Shown: positions 35,579-44,757, numbered from the stretch's first letter. The stretch is 64,000 bases of DNA from Mesonia ostreae (GCF_031845265.1 NZ_JAVRBG010000009.1:62001-126000); one strand, 5' to 3'. Made by a program: numbers and translations. The notes: generated from the sequence alone by a model not told the origin.

Positions 35579-36325
35579 ATGAAATTATTAGAAGGAAAAA
35601 ACGCAATTATTACTGGTGCTAGTAGAGGTATTGGAAGAGGAATTGCGCTGGTTTTTGCTCAACACGGAGCCAACGTAGCTTTTACCTACAGTTCTTCTGT
35701 AGAAGCTGCACAAGATTTAGAAAAAGAATTAACGGCTTTAGGGATTAAAGCAAAAGGCTATAAAAGTAATGCAGCCAATTTTGAGGAAGCTCAAAAGTTG
35801 GTAGAAGATGTAAAAAAAGATTTTTCTAGCATCGATATCTTAATAAATAACGCGGGAATTACCAAAGATAATTTATTGATGCGTATGACCGAAGAGGATT
35901 TTGACAAGGTGATAGACATCAACTTAAAATCGGTTTTTAATATGACCAAAGCGGTACAGCGTACCATGTTAAAACAACGCAAAGGAAGCATTATTAATAT
36001 GAGTTCTGTCGTTGGCGTTAAAGGTAATGCCGGACAGTCTAATTACGCAGCTTCGAAAGCAGGAATGATTGGTTTCTCTAAGTCTATGGCCTTAGAATTA
36101 GGCTCTCGTAACATTAGAACCAATGTAATTGCTCCTGGATTTATAGAAACTGAAATGACCGCTAAACTCGATGAGAAAACGGTAGAAGGTTGGCGAAATG
36201 CAATTCCGCTAAAACGCGGGGGAAGTCCAGAAGATATCGCCAATGCTTGCGTATTTTTAGGAAGTGATTTAAGTAGCTACGTTACAGGGCAGGTATTGAA
36301 TGTAGACGGCGGAATGCTAACCTAA
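35579..36325 (+). CDS. fabG: 3-oxoacyl-ACP reductase FabG
   Basis: A 248-residue short-chain dehydrogenase from ATG 35579 (MKLLEGKNAIITGASRGIG); an upstream TTG start at 35546 would add an unlikely tail. It has the TGASRGIG cofactor motif, NNAG, the catalytic Ser and the YAASK Tyr-Lys pair, with the ELGSRNIRTNVIAPGFIETEMT stretch (in parts) typical of FabG. It reduces 3-oxoacyl-ACP with NADPH in fatty-acid elongation. Confidence 0.95.
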   Translation: MKLLEGKNAIITGASRGIGRGIALVFAQHGANVAFTYSSSVEAAQDLEKELTALGIKAKGYKSNAANFEEAQKLVEDVKKDFSSIDILINNAGITKDNLLMRMTEEDFDKVIDINLKSVFNMTKAVQRTMLKQRKGSIINMSSVVGVKGNAGQSNYAASKAGMIGFSKSMALELGSRNIRTNVIAPGFIETEMTAKLDEKTVEGWRNAIPLKRGGSPEDIANACVFLGSDLSSYVTGQVLNVDGGMLT

Positions 36326-36346
36326 CATCTATTTTATAACAATTTA

Positions 36347-38374
36347 ATGACAGGACAAACCCTTCTTTTTACGATTTTAGCAGCTATTGTAGCTATAGGC
36401 TTGTCTTTGTTGTTCTATTTCTATAACAGCAAAAAGAAACGCTCAAAACACTGGATTATTTTCAGTGTTTTGCGCTTTTTAAGCCTGTTTTCTCTATTTT
36501 TATTACTGATTAACCCTAAGTTAGAAACATTAGAGCTTTCTACAGAGAAGCCGAATCTAGTGGTTGCGGTAGACAATTCTTCCTCTATTGCGTATTTTAA
36601 TGAAGAAGAAAATGTAAGATCGTTTCTTCAGCAAATAAAAGATCACCAAGAGTTACAAGAGAAATTTAAGGTAGATTATTATAGCTTCGGAAGTGAAATA
36701 AAAAAAGTAGATACACTTTCCTTTACGGAAAACAAAACCGAGATCACTCCATTATTTGACAACTTAACCGAAATTTACGCAGAACAAGTAACGCCAACGA
36801 TCCTTATCACTGATGGAAACCAAACCTACGGAGAGGATTATTTATTTACAGCAAAACAATATCCTCAAGATCTCTATGCGGTTGCCGTGGGCGATACCAC
36901 ATTTTACAGCGATTTAAAAATTGAAAGAGTTAACGTAAATAAGTACGCTTATCTAAATAACAAGTTCCCTGTAGAGGTATTTTTAAATTATACTGGCGAC
37001 AAAGCGATTACCAAAGAAGTTAAAATTGAATTAGGAAATACGAAAGTGTTTTCTAAAAAGCTCTCTTTCTCTAAAGAAAAAAATAGTGAAATTCTTCAAC
37101 TTCATTTACCTGCCAATCGGGTAGGTTTGCTTTCTTATACGATTACTGCGGAAACGATAGAGAACGAAAAAAACACCAACAACAATACTAAAAAGTTTTT
37201 AGTAGAGGTGATTGATGAAAAGACGAATGTTTTAATACTGTCATCATTCTTACATCCAGATTTGGGCGCATTTAAAAAAGCGATAGAAAGCAATCAGCAG
37301 CGGGAAGCTTCTATCAAGCTAATTTCAGATTTTAAAGAGAGTCTGCTCGATTATCAATTGGTTTTATTGTATCAACCTACTTCGGCTTTTAAAAGTGTAT
37401 TCGATCAAATCCGTAAAGAAAAACTCAACAGCTTAATTGTTACAGGTACAAAAACTGATTATCAATTTTTAAATAAGAGTCAGGATTTCTTCCGTAAAGA
37501 GATTTTTACGCAATTGGAAGAGTTTCAACCGAGTTATCATTCCGGTTATAGTAGTTTTCAGCAACCCGATATTCAGTTTAGTAGTTTCCCTCCTTTAAAA
37601 GATAATTTTGGAGATGTGGCTTTTAAAACGGCTCCGCAAGTTCTGTTATATCAAAACATTAACGGCGTAAAAACCAATCTTCCGATTATCGCTACAACGG
37701 AGGAAAATCAGCAGAAAACGGGATTTTTATTTGGAGCAAATACTTGGAAATGGAGAGCCAAAAGTTATGTACAACAAAAAAGTTATGAAACGTATGATGA
37801 TTTTTTCGGAAAAATAATTCAGTATCTTTCCTCTAATCAACGCAGAGAACGCTTAACGGTAGATGCACAGGCTTTTTATAATTACGGGGATAAAATTAGT
37901 ATTCTCGCTGGTTATTTTGATAAAAACTATACGTTTGATGACCGTGCTAAACTTCAAATTTCACTTCAAGAAAAAGAAACCGAAAAAACGTATCAATATC
38001 CTTTTATTCTTCAATCATATAGCTACGGAGTAAATTTAAATCAGCTTCAACCAGGCACTTATACGTATAAGGTGACGGTAGAGGAAGAAAATATTCAAAA
38101 AACAGGCAGTTTTACTATTGTAGATTTTGAAGTGGAAAAACAATTTTTAAATACTAACCTAGATAAGCTTCAAAAAATTAGTGAAGAAAACGTATCTTTC
38201 CTCTCTCAAGGTACGGCTTTATTGACTCAACTTGTAGAGAGTAAAAATTACCAATCCGTTCAAAAAAGCGCGGTTAAAAAAAGCAGTTTGATCGACTGGA
38301 AAATTCTCTTAGCTATTATCATAGTTTGCCTTTCGGCGGAATGGTTTTTAAGAAAATATAAAGGATTAATTTAA
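36347..38374 (+). CDS. membrane protein with VWA domain
   Basis: A 675-residue protein: two N-terminal membrane helices (about residues 5-25 and 36-58), a VWA-like domain starting LVVAVDNSSSI, whose DNSSS fits the DxSxS metal site with ITDGNQT as the later Asp loop, a long beta-rich extracytoplasmic region and a final anchor (LLAIIIVCLSAEWFL). Such proteins occur near BatA-type genes in Bacteroidota but their role is not established. It lies 21 bases after fabG and 7 before the prohibitin-like gene. Confidence 0.8.
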   Translation: MTGQTLLFTILAAIVAIGLSLLFYFYNSKKKRSKHWIIFSVLRFLSLFSLFLLLINPKLETLELSTEKPNLVVAVDNSSSIAYFNEEENVRSFLQQIKDHQELQEKFKVDYYSFGSEIKKVDTLSFTENKTEITPLFDNLTEIYAEQVTPTILITDGNQTYGEDYLFTAKQYPQDLYAVAVGDTTFYSDLKIERVNVNKYAYLNNKFPVEVFLNYTGDKAITKEVKIELGNTKVFSKKLSFSKEKNSEILQLHLPANRVGLLSYTITAETIENEKNTNNNTKKFLVEVIDEKTNVLILSSFLHPDLGAFKKAIESNQQREASIKLISDFKESLLDYQLVLLYQPTSAFKSVFDQIRKEKLNSLIVTGTKTDYQFLNKSQDFFRKEIFTQLEEFQPSYHSGYSSFQQPDIQFSSFPPLKDNFGDVAFKTAPQVLLYQNINGVKTNLPIIATTEENQQKTGFLFGANTWKWRAKSYVQQKSYETYDDFFGKIIQYLSSNQRRERLTVDAQAFYNYGDKISILAGYFDKNYTFDDRAKLQISLQEKETEKTYQYPFILQSYSYGVNLNQLQPGTYTYKVTVEEENIQKTGSFTIVDFEVEKQFLNTNLDKLQKISEENVSFLSQGTALLTQLVESKNYQSVQKSAVKKSSLIDWKILLAIIIVCLSAEWFLRKYKGLI

Positions 38375-38381
38375 AATTGAT

Positions 38382-39209
38382 ATGAAAGAAAATATGGAAA
38401 GATTACCAAAATTAGCATTACCGATAGTATTTATCGCCATTGTGGTTATTATTTTAATTTTTAAAAGTACTGTAACCATTGGGTCTGGAGAAGCAGGCGT
38501 GCTTTATAAAACTTTTGATGGCGGAGTTGTAGATGACCAGCCACCTTTAAGTGAAGGTTTCCATTTTGTGGCACCTTGGAACAGCGTATTTATCTATGAA
38601 GCAAGACAACAATCTTTAGAGGAAAAAATGCAAGTTCTAAGTTCTAATGGACTAGAAATTAAACTAGATGCTTCTACATGGTTTCAGCCAAAATACAATG
38701 ATTTAGGAAAGTTACATAAAGAAAAAGGTGAAAAGTATATAGAACGTTTATTAAAACCAGCCGTTAGATCTGCGGCTAGAGCTGTAGTAGGACGATACAG
38801 TCCAGAGCAGTTGTATGCTAGTAAACGAGAAGCGATTCAGAATGAAATTTTAGAGGAAACTCAAATTCTTTTAAAAGAACAGTACGTGCAAGTGAACGAA
38901 GTTTTGGTAAGAGATGTTTCTCTACCAACAACCATCAAAGATGCGATTGAGCGTAAATTACGTCAAGAACAAGAGTCTTTAGAGTATGAATTTAGATTAA
39001 CCAAGGCAACTAAAGAAGCTGAGCGTCAAAAAATTGAAGCTGAAGGTAAAGCGAGAGCAAATACGATTTTAAGTGAATCTCTTACAGATAAGGTATTGAA
39101 AGAAAAAGGAATACAGGCTACGGTTGAGTTGTCTAAGTCTAATAATACAAAAACCGTTATTATTGGAAATTCAGACAATGGGATGCCATTAATATTAGGA
39201 GATAACTAG
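38382..39209 (+). CDS. prohibitin/SPFH-family membrane protein
   Basis: A 275-residue protein with one N-terminal anchor (about residues 9-28, LALPIVFIAIVVIILIF) followed by the Band 7/SPFH domain (GSGEAGVLYKTFDGG, SEGFHFVAPWNSVFIYE) and a coiled, Glu/Lys-rich helix (EYEFRLTKATKEAERQKIEAE) as in prohibitins. These proteins form large ring assemblies that scaffold membrane proteases. A second ATG four codons in is equally possible. Confidence 0.9.
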   Translation: MKENMERLPKLALPIVFIAIVVIILIFKSTVTIGSGEAGVLYKTFDGGVVDDQPPLSEGFHFVAPWNSVFIYEARQQSLEEKMQVLSSNGLEIKLDASTWFQPKYNDLGKLHKEKGEKYIERLLKPAVRSAARAVVGRYSPEQLYASKREAIQNEILEETQILLKEQYVQVNEVLVRDVSLPTTIKDAIERKLRQEQESLEYEFRLTKATKEAERQKIEAEGKARANTILSESLTDKVLKEKGIQATVELSKSNNTKTVIIGNSDNGMPLILGDN

Positions 39210-39274
39210 ACAAAACTTAAAGTTTTATCAAATTAGAAATTTTTCCAAAATATTGTATATGTTATGCAATCATA

Positions 39275-39328
39275 ATGACAGCATTTAATTTACATCATCA
39301 TTTTCACTTCCACGCTCAGGCGAGGTGA
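39275..39328 (+). CDS. hisL: his operon leader peptide (17 residues)
   Basis: ATG through TGA encodes MTAFNLHHHFHFHAQAR, with five His in seven codons (residues 7-13). It is followed 34 bases later by a terminator hairpin and then hisG. Ribosome stalling at the His codons when histidyl-tRNA is scarce should alter folding and let transcription through, the classic attenuation scheme. I could not assign the anti-terminator pairing with confidence. Confidence 0.9.
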   Translation: MTAFNLHHHFHFHAQAR

Positions 39329-39361
39329 TAATGTATTTGAGGTAATTCAAAAATATTTTAC

Positions 39362-39393
39362 AAACCCGTTTGAGTAATCAAACGGGTTTTTTG
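39362..39393 (+). terminator. his operon attenuator hairpin
   Basis: AAACCCGTTTGA pairs perfectly with TCAAACGGGTTT around GTAA and is followed by T residues. It lies between the leader peptide and hisG, 38 bases before the hisG ATG. Confidence 0.92.
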
Positions 39394-39430
39394 TTTTTAA
39401 ACCCGACTGCTCAAACATATAAATTTACGT

Positions 39431-40288
39431 ATGAAAAATTTAAAAATTGCAATTCAAAAATCGGGAAGATTACACGACGATTCTTTAAAAATTTTAAAAG
39501 AAGCTGGTATTTATATCGATGACGCGCGAGGACAGCTAAAGACTTCTGCTAGAAATTTTCCTTTAGAAGTTTTATACTTAAGAAATGCAGATATTCCCCA
39601 ATATTTAAGAGATGGGGTGGTAGATGTTGCCATTATTGGTGAAAACTTGTGGGTAGAAAAAGGAAGTGATCTCCCCATTGCAGAAAAATTAGGCTTTTCT
39701 AAATGTAAAGTTTCTATAGCAGTTCCTAAAGACTCTTCTTATCAAAATTTATCGGACTTAAATGGTAAAAAGATTGCTACTTCTTATCCCAATACGGTTA
39801 AAAATTATTTGGTTAAACAAAATATTTCAGCAGAATTACATATCATTAGTGGTTCTGTAGAAATTGCGCCCAATATAGGATTGGCAGATGCAATTGTAGA
39901 TATTGTTTCTAGTGGTAACACACTTTTTAAAAATAACCTAAAAGAGGTAGAAGAGATTTTAACGAGTGAGGCAATACTATCAGTTTCTCCTAAAATAGAG
40001 TCCAAAACGAAGCAAATATTAGAAAAACTTCAGTTTAGAATACAATCGGTTTTAAAAGCCAGAACTTCTAAATATGTATTGCTTAATGCGCCTAATAATA
40101 ACATCAAAGAAATTATTAAAATTTTACCAGGAATGAAAAGTCCTACACTACTTCCCCTAGCCAAAGAGGGATGGAGTTCCCTACATTCGGTAATTGAGGA
40201 AGAAAGATTTTGGGAAGTAATCGACGATCTAAAAGCTAAAGGAGCTGAAGGCATCTTGATTTGTCCTATTGAAAAAATGGTGTTATAA
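39431..40288 (+). CDS. hisG: ATP phosphoribosyltransferase (long form)
   Basis: A 285-residue HisG of the long type with a C-terminal regulatory domain. LKIAIQKSGRLHDDSLKIL opens the catalytic domain and ADAIVDIVSSGNTL is the PRPP-binding loop; SPTLLPLAKEGWSSLHSV belongs to the histidine-sensing domain. It catalyses the first step of histidine synthesis (ATP plus PRPP) and should be feedback-inhibited by histidine. First structural gene of the operon. Confidence 0.96.
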   Translation: MKNLKIAIQKSGRLHDDSLKILKEAGIYIDDARGQLKTSARNFPLEVLYLRNADIPQYLRDGVVDVAIIGENLWVEKGSDLPIAEKLGFSKCKVSIAVPKDSSYQNLSDLNGKKIATSYPNTVKNYLVKQNISAELHIISGSVEIAPNIGLADAIVDIVSSGNTLFKNNLKEVEEILTSEAILSVSPKIESKTKQILEKLQFRIQSVLKARTSKYVLLNAPNNNIKEIIKILPGMKSPTLLPLAKEGWSSLHSVIEEERFWEVIDDLKAKGAEGILICPIEKMVL

Positions 40289-40359
40289 AATTAAGTAGGT
40301 TTAACTAAGAACTAATATTTTTTAAATGGAGATTTTAATTTAAATTCAAGATTAAGAAT

Positions 40360-41643
40360 ATGCATATTATAAAAAATCCGTCGTCAGAAAAATGGTCAGA
40401 CTTACTAAAAAGACCTACGCAAAGTCTTGAAAATATAGAGTCCAAAGTGAACGAGATATTTAAAGAAGTGAGCTCTAAAGGAGAGCAGGCTCTCTTAAAA
40501 TATACGCAACAATTTGATGGTATTTCTTTACCAAATCTTAACGTAAGTCCACAAGAAATAGGGGAAGCAAAGAATTTGGTGCCAGAAGAATTGCAGCAAG
40601 CGATACAGCAAGCAAAAGAAAACATCACTAAATTTCACGCAGCTCAAAAAACTGGAAAAATAAATGTAGAAACGCAAAAAGGAGTACAATGCTGGCAAGA
40701 AAAACGTCCCATTCAAAAAGTAGGATTATATATTCCTGGGGGATCAGCACCTTTATTTTCTACTATTCTTATGTTAGCCATTCCTGCAAATTTAGCGGGC
40801 TGCCAAGAGATTGTTTTGTGTTCCCCTCCCAATAAAGAAGGAAAATTAGATCCTGCTATTTTATATACGGCAAATTTATGTGGTGTAACCAAGATTTTTA
40901 AAGTTGGAGGAATACAGGCCATTGCAGGAATGACGTTTGGAACAGAAAGTATTCCAAAAGTATACAAAATTTTTGGTCCAGGGAATCAATTTGTAACGGT
41001 AGCCAAGCAATTGGCGACCAAATATGATGTAGCTATAGATATGCCTGCGGGACCTTCTGAATTGCTCGTGTTTGCAGATGAAACAGCTAAAACTAATTTT
41101 GTAGCTTCAGATTTACTATCTCAAGCAGAACACGGAGCCGATAGTCAAGTAATTTTAGTAAGCACTTCAGAAAAGATGCTTCAGGAAGTAAAAGAAGAAG
41201 TGAAAAAGCAATTAGAATCGCTTCCGCGGAAGCAAATAGCGACTAAAGCAATTCAAAATTTTAAGCTTATTTTGATGAATACAGAAAAGTCTGCTTTAGC
41301 GCTTATCAATGAATATGCGCCAGAGCATTTTATTGTTGTTTCCAAAAATGAAGATTTTTTTATTGACGGAATTAAAAATGCAGGTTCCGTTTTTATAGGA
41401 AATTATACGCCCGAAAGTGCTGGAGATTATGCTTCTGGAACAAATCATACCTTACCTACCAATGGTTTTGCCAAACAATATAGCGGCGTAAATTTAGATA
41501 GTTTTTTAAAGAGTATGACATTTCAAAAAATAGATGCAACGGGAATTAAAAACCTAGGAAAAACAATCGAATTGATGGCGGAAGCAGAAGGTTTACACGC
41601 GCATAAAAATGCAGTAAGCTTACGCTTGAAGAGTTTGGAGTAA
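40360..41643 (+). CDS. hisD: histidinol dehydrogenase
   Basis: A 427-residue enzyme with the zinc/active-site blocks PAGPSELLVFADE, SQAEHGADSQVIL, EYAPEHF and GNYTPESAGDYASGTNHTLPT. It oxidises L-histidinol to histidine in two NAD-dependent steps. A full GCTTCCGCGGAAGC palindrome occurs at 41220-41233, read in a different codon phase (LPRK) from the other copies. Confidence 0.96.
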   Translation: MHIIKNPSSEKWSDLLKRPTQSLENIESKVNEIFKEVSSKGEQALLKYTQQFDGISLPNLNVSPQEIGEAKNLVPEELQQAIQQAKENITKFHAAQKTGKINVETQKGVQCWQEKRPIQKVGLYIPGGSAPLFSTILMLAIPANLAGCQEIVLCSPPNKEGKLDPAILYTANLCGVTKIFKVGGIQAIAGMTFGTESIPKVYKIFGPGNQFVTVAKQLATKYDVAIDMPAGPSELLVFADETAKTNFVASDLLSQAEHGADSQVILVSTSEKMLQEVKEEVKKQLESLPRKQIATKAIQNFKLILMNTEKSALALINEYAPEHFIVVSKNEDFFIDGIKNAGSVFIGNYTPESAGDYASGTNHTLPTNGFAKQYSGVNLDSFLKSMTFQKIDATGIKNLGKTIELMAEAEGLHAHKNAVSLRLKSLE

Positions 41644-41739
41644 AATAAGCTTAGTTGGAACTATAAAAATGAACATAAATGATGTTTAATTTCTACCGAA
41701 TACTACAGAAAATAAGGCTTAATAGAATACGATTTAGAT

Positions 41740-42792
41740 ATGAAAAAAGAATTTAACCTACAAAACCTAGTAAGGTCTAATGTAAGAAAGCTGCAAGCTT
41801 ATTCATCTGCTCGCGATGAATTTAAGGCAAATAAAACCGGCATTACTTTTTTGGATGCAAATGAGAATCCGTTTGAAAATGGCCTCAATCGCTATCCAGA
41901 TCCGCAGCAGCGTGAATTAAAATCCGCTTTAGCGAAATTAAAAAATGTAAAACCAACTCAGATTCTTTTAGGAAATGGGAGCGATGAAGTTTTAGATCTT
42001 TTATTTAGAGCTTTTTGTGAGCCTAAAGAAAATAATATCATCACTTTACCGCCAAGTTATGGTATGTACCGCGTTTTGGCAGAGATTAATGCGATTGAAA
42101 ATAGAGAGGTTTTATTGGATGAAGATTTTGAACCTAACTTTCGTGCGATATTAGAGCAGCAAGACAACAACACCAAACTTTTGTTTATTTGTTCTCCAAA
42201 TAATCCAACAGGGAATTCTTTTGATGCCCGAAACATTAAGAATCTATTGGAGAATTTTAATGGTTTGGTGGTGATTGATGAAGCGTATATAGATTTTTCG
42301 AGCTATGAAAGTTGGGTAAATTTTTTGGATATCTATCCTAATTTGGCGGTTGTGCAAACTATGTCTAAAGCTTACGGAATGGCGGGAATTCGTTTGGGAG
42401 TTGCTTACGCTTCCGCGGAAATAATCACGGTCTTAAACAAAATAAAACCTCCGTATAATATTAATGAAGTCACTCAGCAACACGCTTTAAAAAGAGTTTT
42501 GGATATAGATAAAGTAATGGTTGAAGTAGAATCTATTCTCAAGCAAAGAGAACAGCTTATTCCCGAATTATCGTCGATAGGATATTTTGAAAAAGTCTAT
42601 CCTAGCGATGCCAATTTTGTACTGGTAAAAGTAGATAATGCCTTGCAAAGGTATCAAGAATTGATACAAAAAGGAATTGTGGTTAGAAATAGAACTCACG
42701 AACCTTTATGCGAAAATACGTTAAGATTTAGCGTAGGAACCCCCAAAGAAAATCAAAAATTAGTGCAAGTTTTAAAAGAAATGGATTCGTAG
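41740..42792 (+). CDS. hisC: histidinol-phosphate aminotransferase
   Basis: A 350-residue fold-type I aminotransferase. Key motifs are LLGNGSDEVLDLL, SPNNPTGNS, VIDEAYIDF and TMSKAYGMAGIRLG, the last holding the PLP-binding Lys. It converts imidazole-acetol phosphate to histidinol phosphate. GCTTCCGCGGAA (42409-42420) encodes part of YASAEI shortly after this motif. Confidence 0.95.
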   Translation: MKKEFNLQNLVRSNVRKLQAYSSARDEFKANKTGITFLDANENPFENGLNRYPDPQQRELKSALAKLKNVKPTQILLGNGSDEVLDLLFRAFCEPKENNIITLPPSYGMYRVLAEINAIENREVLLDEDFEPNFRAILEQQDNNTKLLFICSPNNPTGNSFDARNIKNLLENFNGLVVIDEAYIDFSSYESWVNFLDIYPNLAVVQTMSKAYGMAGIRLGVAYASAEIITVLNKIKPPYNINEVTQQHALKRVLDIDKVMVEVESILKQREQLIPELSSIGYFEKVYPSDANFVLVKVDNALQRYQELIQKGIVVRNRTHEPLCENTLRFSVGTPKENQKLVQVLKEMDS

Positions 42793-42841
42793 AAGTTTTT
42801 TTCTATAGCCTACTAAAATGTATTGTAAAAAATTGAATAAG

Positions 42842-43984
42842 ATGAAAAAAGTACTTTTTATAGATCGTGACGGAACTTTAATTCTAGAACCCAAAGATCA
42901 ACAAATTGATTGTTTAGAGAAGTTAGAATTTTATCCTGAAGCCATTTATTACCTTTCTAAAATTGCTAAAGAATTAGATTATGAACTGGTGATGGTGACT
43001 AACCAAGATGGTTTAGGAACCAAAGCATTTCCGGAAGAAGATTTTTGGCCTATTCAACACTTTATAGAAAAGGTATTCGCTAATGAAGGGGCTGTTTTTG
43101 TAGAAAGTTTAATTGATAAAACTTTTGCTAAAGACCAAGCAGATACAAGAAAACCAAATATTGGTTTATTAAAGCAGCAAGCCTACTTAGCAGAAGGTGA
43201 ATATGATTTGAAGAACTCTTTTATGATAGGAGATCGGTTAACAGATATGGAATTTGCTTATAATTTTGGAGGACAAGGTATCTTTATAAATACGCACGTA
43301 GAATTAGGTGCAGATGAAATTAAAAATGATAAAAAGGAAGTTGTAAATGCAATTGCGTTAGAAACCAATTCTTGGCGAGAGATTTATGAGTTTTTAAAGC
43401 TAGAAAATAGAACAGCGCAGGTAAAGAGAAAAACCAATGAAACCAGTATTTCCATAGAATTAAATCTAGATGGTACAGGAAAGGCTCAAATAGATACAGG
43501 AATTGCATTTTTTGATCATATGCTAGAGCAAATTGCGCGCCATGGCAATATGGATTTAGTGATTGAAGTAAAAGGAGATTTGGAGGTAGACGAACACCAC
43601 AGTATTGAAGACACGGCTATCGCATTGGGGGAAGTTTTTTCTAAAGCTTTGGGAAACAAACTGGGTATAGAGCGTTACGGTTTTTGCTTACCTATGGACG
43701 ATTGTCTAGCGCAAGTTGCTATTGATTTTGGAGGAAGAAATTGGTTGGTTTGGGAAGCTGATTTTAAGCGAGAAATGATAGGCAAAATGCCTACAGAAAT
43801 GTTTTATCATTTCTTTAAATCATTTACCGATGGCGCAAAGTCCAATTTAAATATTAAAGCAGAAGGCACTAATGAACACCATAAAATTGAAGCCATTTTT
43901 AAAGCTTTCGCAAAAGCCATGAAAGCGGCCGTAAAGCGAGATACAGAAAAAATGCTATTACCTTCAACCAAAGGAATGTTATAA
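42842..43984 (+). CDS. hisB: bifunctional histidinol-phosphatase / imidazoleglycerol-phosphate dehydratase
   Basis: About 380 residues from ATG 42842 (MKKVLFIDRDGTLI); an ATG 24 bases earlier is also in frame. Residues 1-165 are a HAD phosphatase (FIDRDGTL, MVTNQDGLGT, MIGDRLTDME). Residues about 195-380 are IGPD, with FFDHMLEQIARHG, DEHHSIEDTAIALGE and NEHHKIEAIFKAFA, the His-rich sites binding manganese. This E. coli-like fusion performs steps 7 and 9 of the pathway. Confidence 0.95.
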   Translation: MKKVLFIDRDGTLILEPKDQQIDCLEKLEFYPEAIYYLSKIAKELDYELVMVTNQDGLGTKAFPEEDFWPIQHFIEKVFANEGAVFVESLIDKTFAKDQADTRKPNIGLLKQQAYLAEGEYDLKNSFMIGDRLTDMEFAYNFGGQGIFINTHVELGADEIKNDKKEVVNAIALETNSWREIYEFLKLENRTAQVKRKTNETSISIELNLDGTGKAQIDTGIAFFDHMLEQIARHGNMDLVIEVKGDLEVDEHHSIEDTAIALGEVFSKALGNKLGIERYGFCLPMDDCLAQVAIDFGGRNWLVWEADFKREMIGKMPTEMFYHFFKSFTDGAKSNLNIKAEGTNEHHKIEAIFKAFAKAMKAAVKRDTEKMLLPSTKGML

Positions 43985-43985
43985 A

Positions 43986-44086
43986 AGCCCCTTAACCCCC
44001 GAAGGGGGAATTTGATTTATATATTGATTTAGAAAGATGAAAAATAAAGAAAAAGAGTATTCCCCTTTCGGCGGAAATAAAGGGGA
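43986..44086. repeat. palindromic repeat element overlapping the hisB-hisH junction
   Basis: The left arm (GCCCCTTAACCCCCGAAGGG..., 43987-44010, itself with CCCCC/GGGGG) is the imperfect reverse complement of the right arm (44060-44085, CCCCTTT...AAAGGGG). The hisH start codon lies between the arms and the right arm is translated. Similar C/G-run palindromes are familiar between Bacteroidota genes. Confidence 0.65.
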
Positions 44087-44672
44087 CTTAGTCATCATTA
44101 ATTACGGGGCGGGTAATATACAGAGCATTAAATTTGCTCTTCAGCGCATAGGTTTTGAAGCAATTTTATCTGATAATGCGGAAGAAATTCAGCAAGCCGA
44201 TAAAGTGATTTTCCCTGGAGTTGGCGAAGCAAGTAGTGCCATGAACAAATTAAAAGCGACGGGATTAGATTTATTAATTCCTAAGTTAAAACAACCCGTA
44301 TTAGGAATTTGTTTGGGAATGCAATTGATGTGTATGCATACGGAAGAAGGAAACACCGATGGCCTGAAAATTTTTAATACCCGAGTAAAACGTTTCTCTA
44401 ATCAAGTAAAAGTGCCTCAAATAGGATGGAACCAAATTTCAGAATTAAAATCTGACTTATTCAACGGAATAAAGGAAGAAGAATTTATGTACTTGGTGCA
44501 TAGTTTCTATGCAGAACCAAATTCAGAAATGATAGCGCAAACCAACTATGAGTTGAATTATGCTTCTGCTTTACGGAAAAATAATTTCTATGGCGTACAA
44601 TTTCATCCTGAAAAAAGTAGTCTTGCTGGAGAGAAGATATTAGAGAATTTTTTGAAGTTAGAAAATTCATAA
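44037..44672 (+). CDS. hisH: imidazole glycerol phosphate synthase, glutamine amidotransferase subunit
   Basis: A 211-residue class I glutamine amidotransferase. LVIINYGAGNIQSI opens the domain, ICLGMQLM holds the catalytic Cys and VQFHPEKS the His-Glu pair. It supplies ammonia to HisF. The first 16 residues (MKNKEKEYSPFGGNKG) are not part of the family and are encoded by the palindromic repeat element; no ATG or GTG exists at the usual start, so the extension is probably translated. Confidence 0.94.
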   Translation: MKNKEKEYSPFGGNKGDLVIINYGAGNIQSIKFALQRIGFEAILSDNAEEIQQADKVIFPGVGEASSAMNKLKATGLDLLIPKLKQPVLGICLGMQLMCMHTEEGNTDGLKIFNTRVKRFSNQVKVPQIGWNQISELKSDLFNGIKEEEFMYLVHSFYAEPNSEMIAQTNYELNYASALRKNNFYGVQFHPEKSSLAGEKILENFLKLENS

Positions 44673-44696
44673 ACAATAAAAATATTGAACTTAAAT

Positions 44697-44735
44697 CACG
44701 TTGTGTCATGCTGAACTTGATTCAGCATCTCATCA
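44697..44735. repeat. dispersed palindrome (GCTGAA...TTCAGC type)
   Basis: TGTCATGCTGAACTTGATTC and the following AGCATCTCATC form a GCTGAA/TTCAGC hairpin, a phrase I recognise as a common intergenic repeat in Flavobacteriia. It lies between hisH and hisA. Confidence 0.55.
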
Positions 44736-44757
44736 AAAATATAAAATCCCACTTCCA

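Noticed and set aside
39275..39328. His-rich peptide as a metal-binding small protein
   Set aside because: Position before a terminator and hisG, and clustering of His codons, make a regulatory leader far more likely.
44701..44757. N-terminal extension of HisA from a TTG codon
   Set aside because: The extension lies in a dispersed palindrome and the next ATG gives the canonical HisA start.
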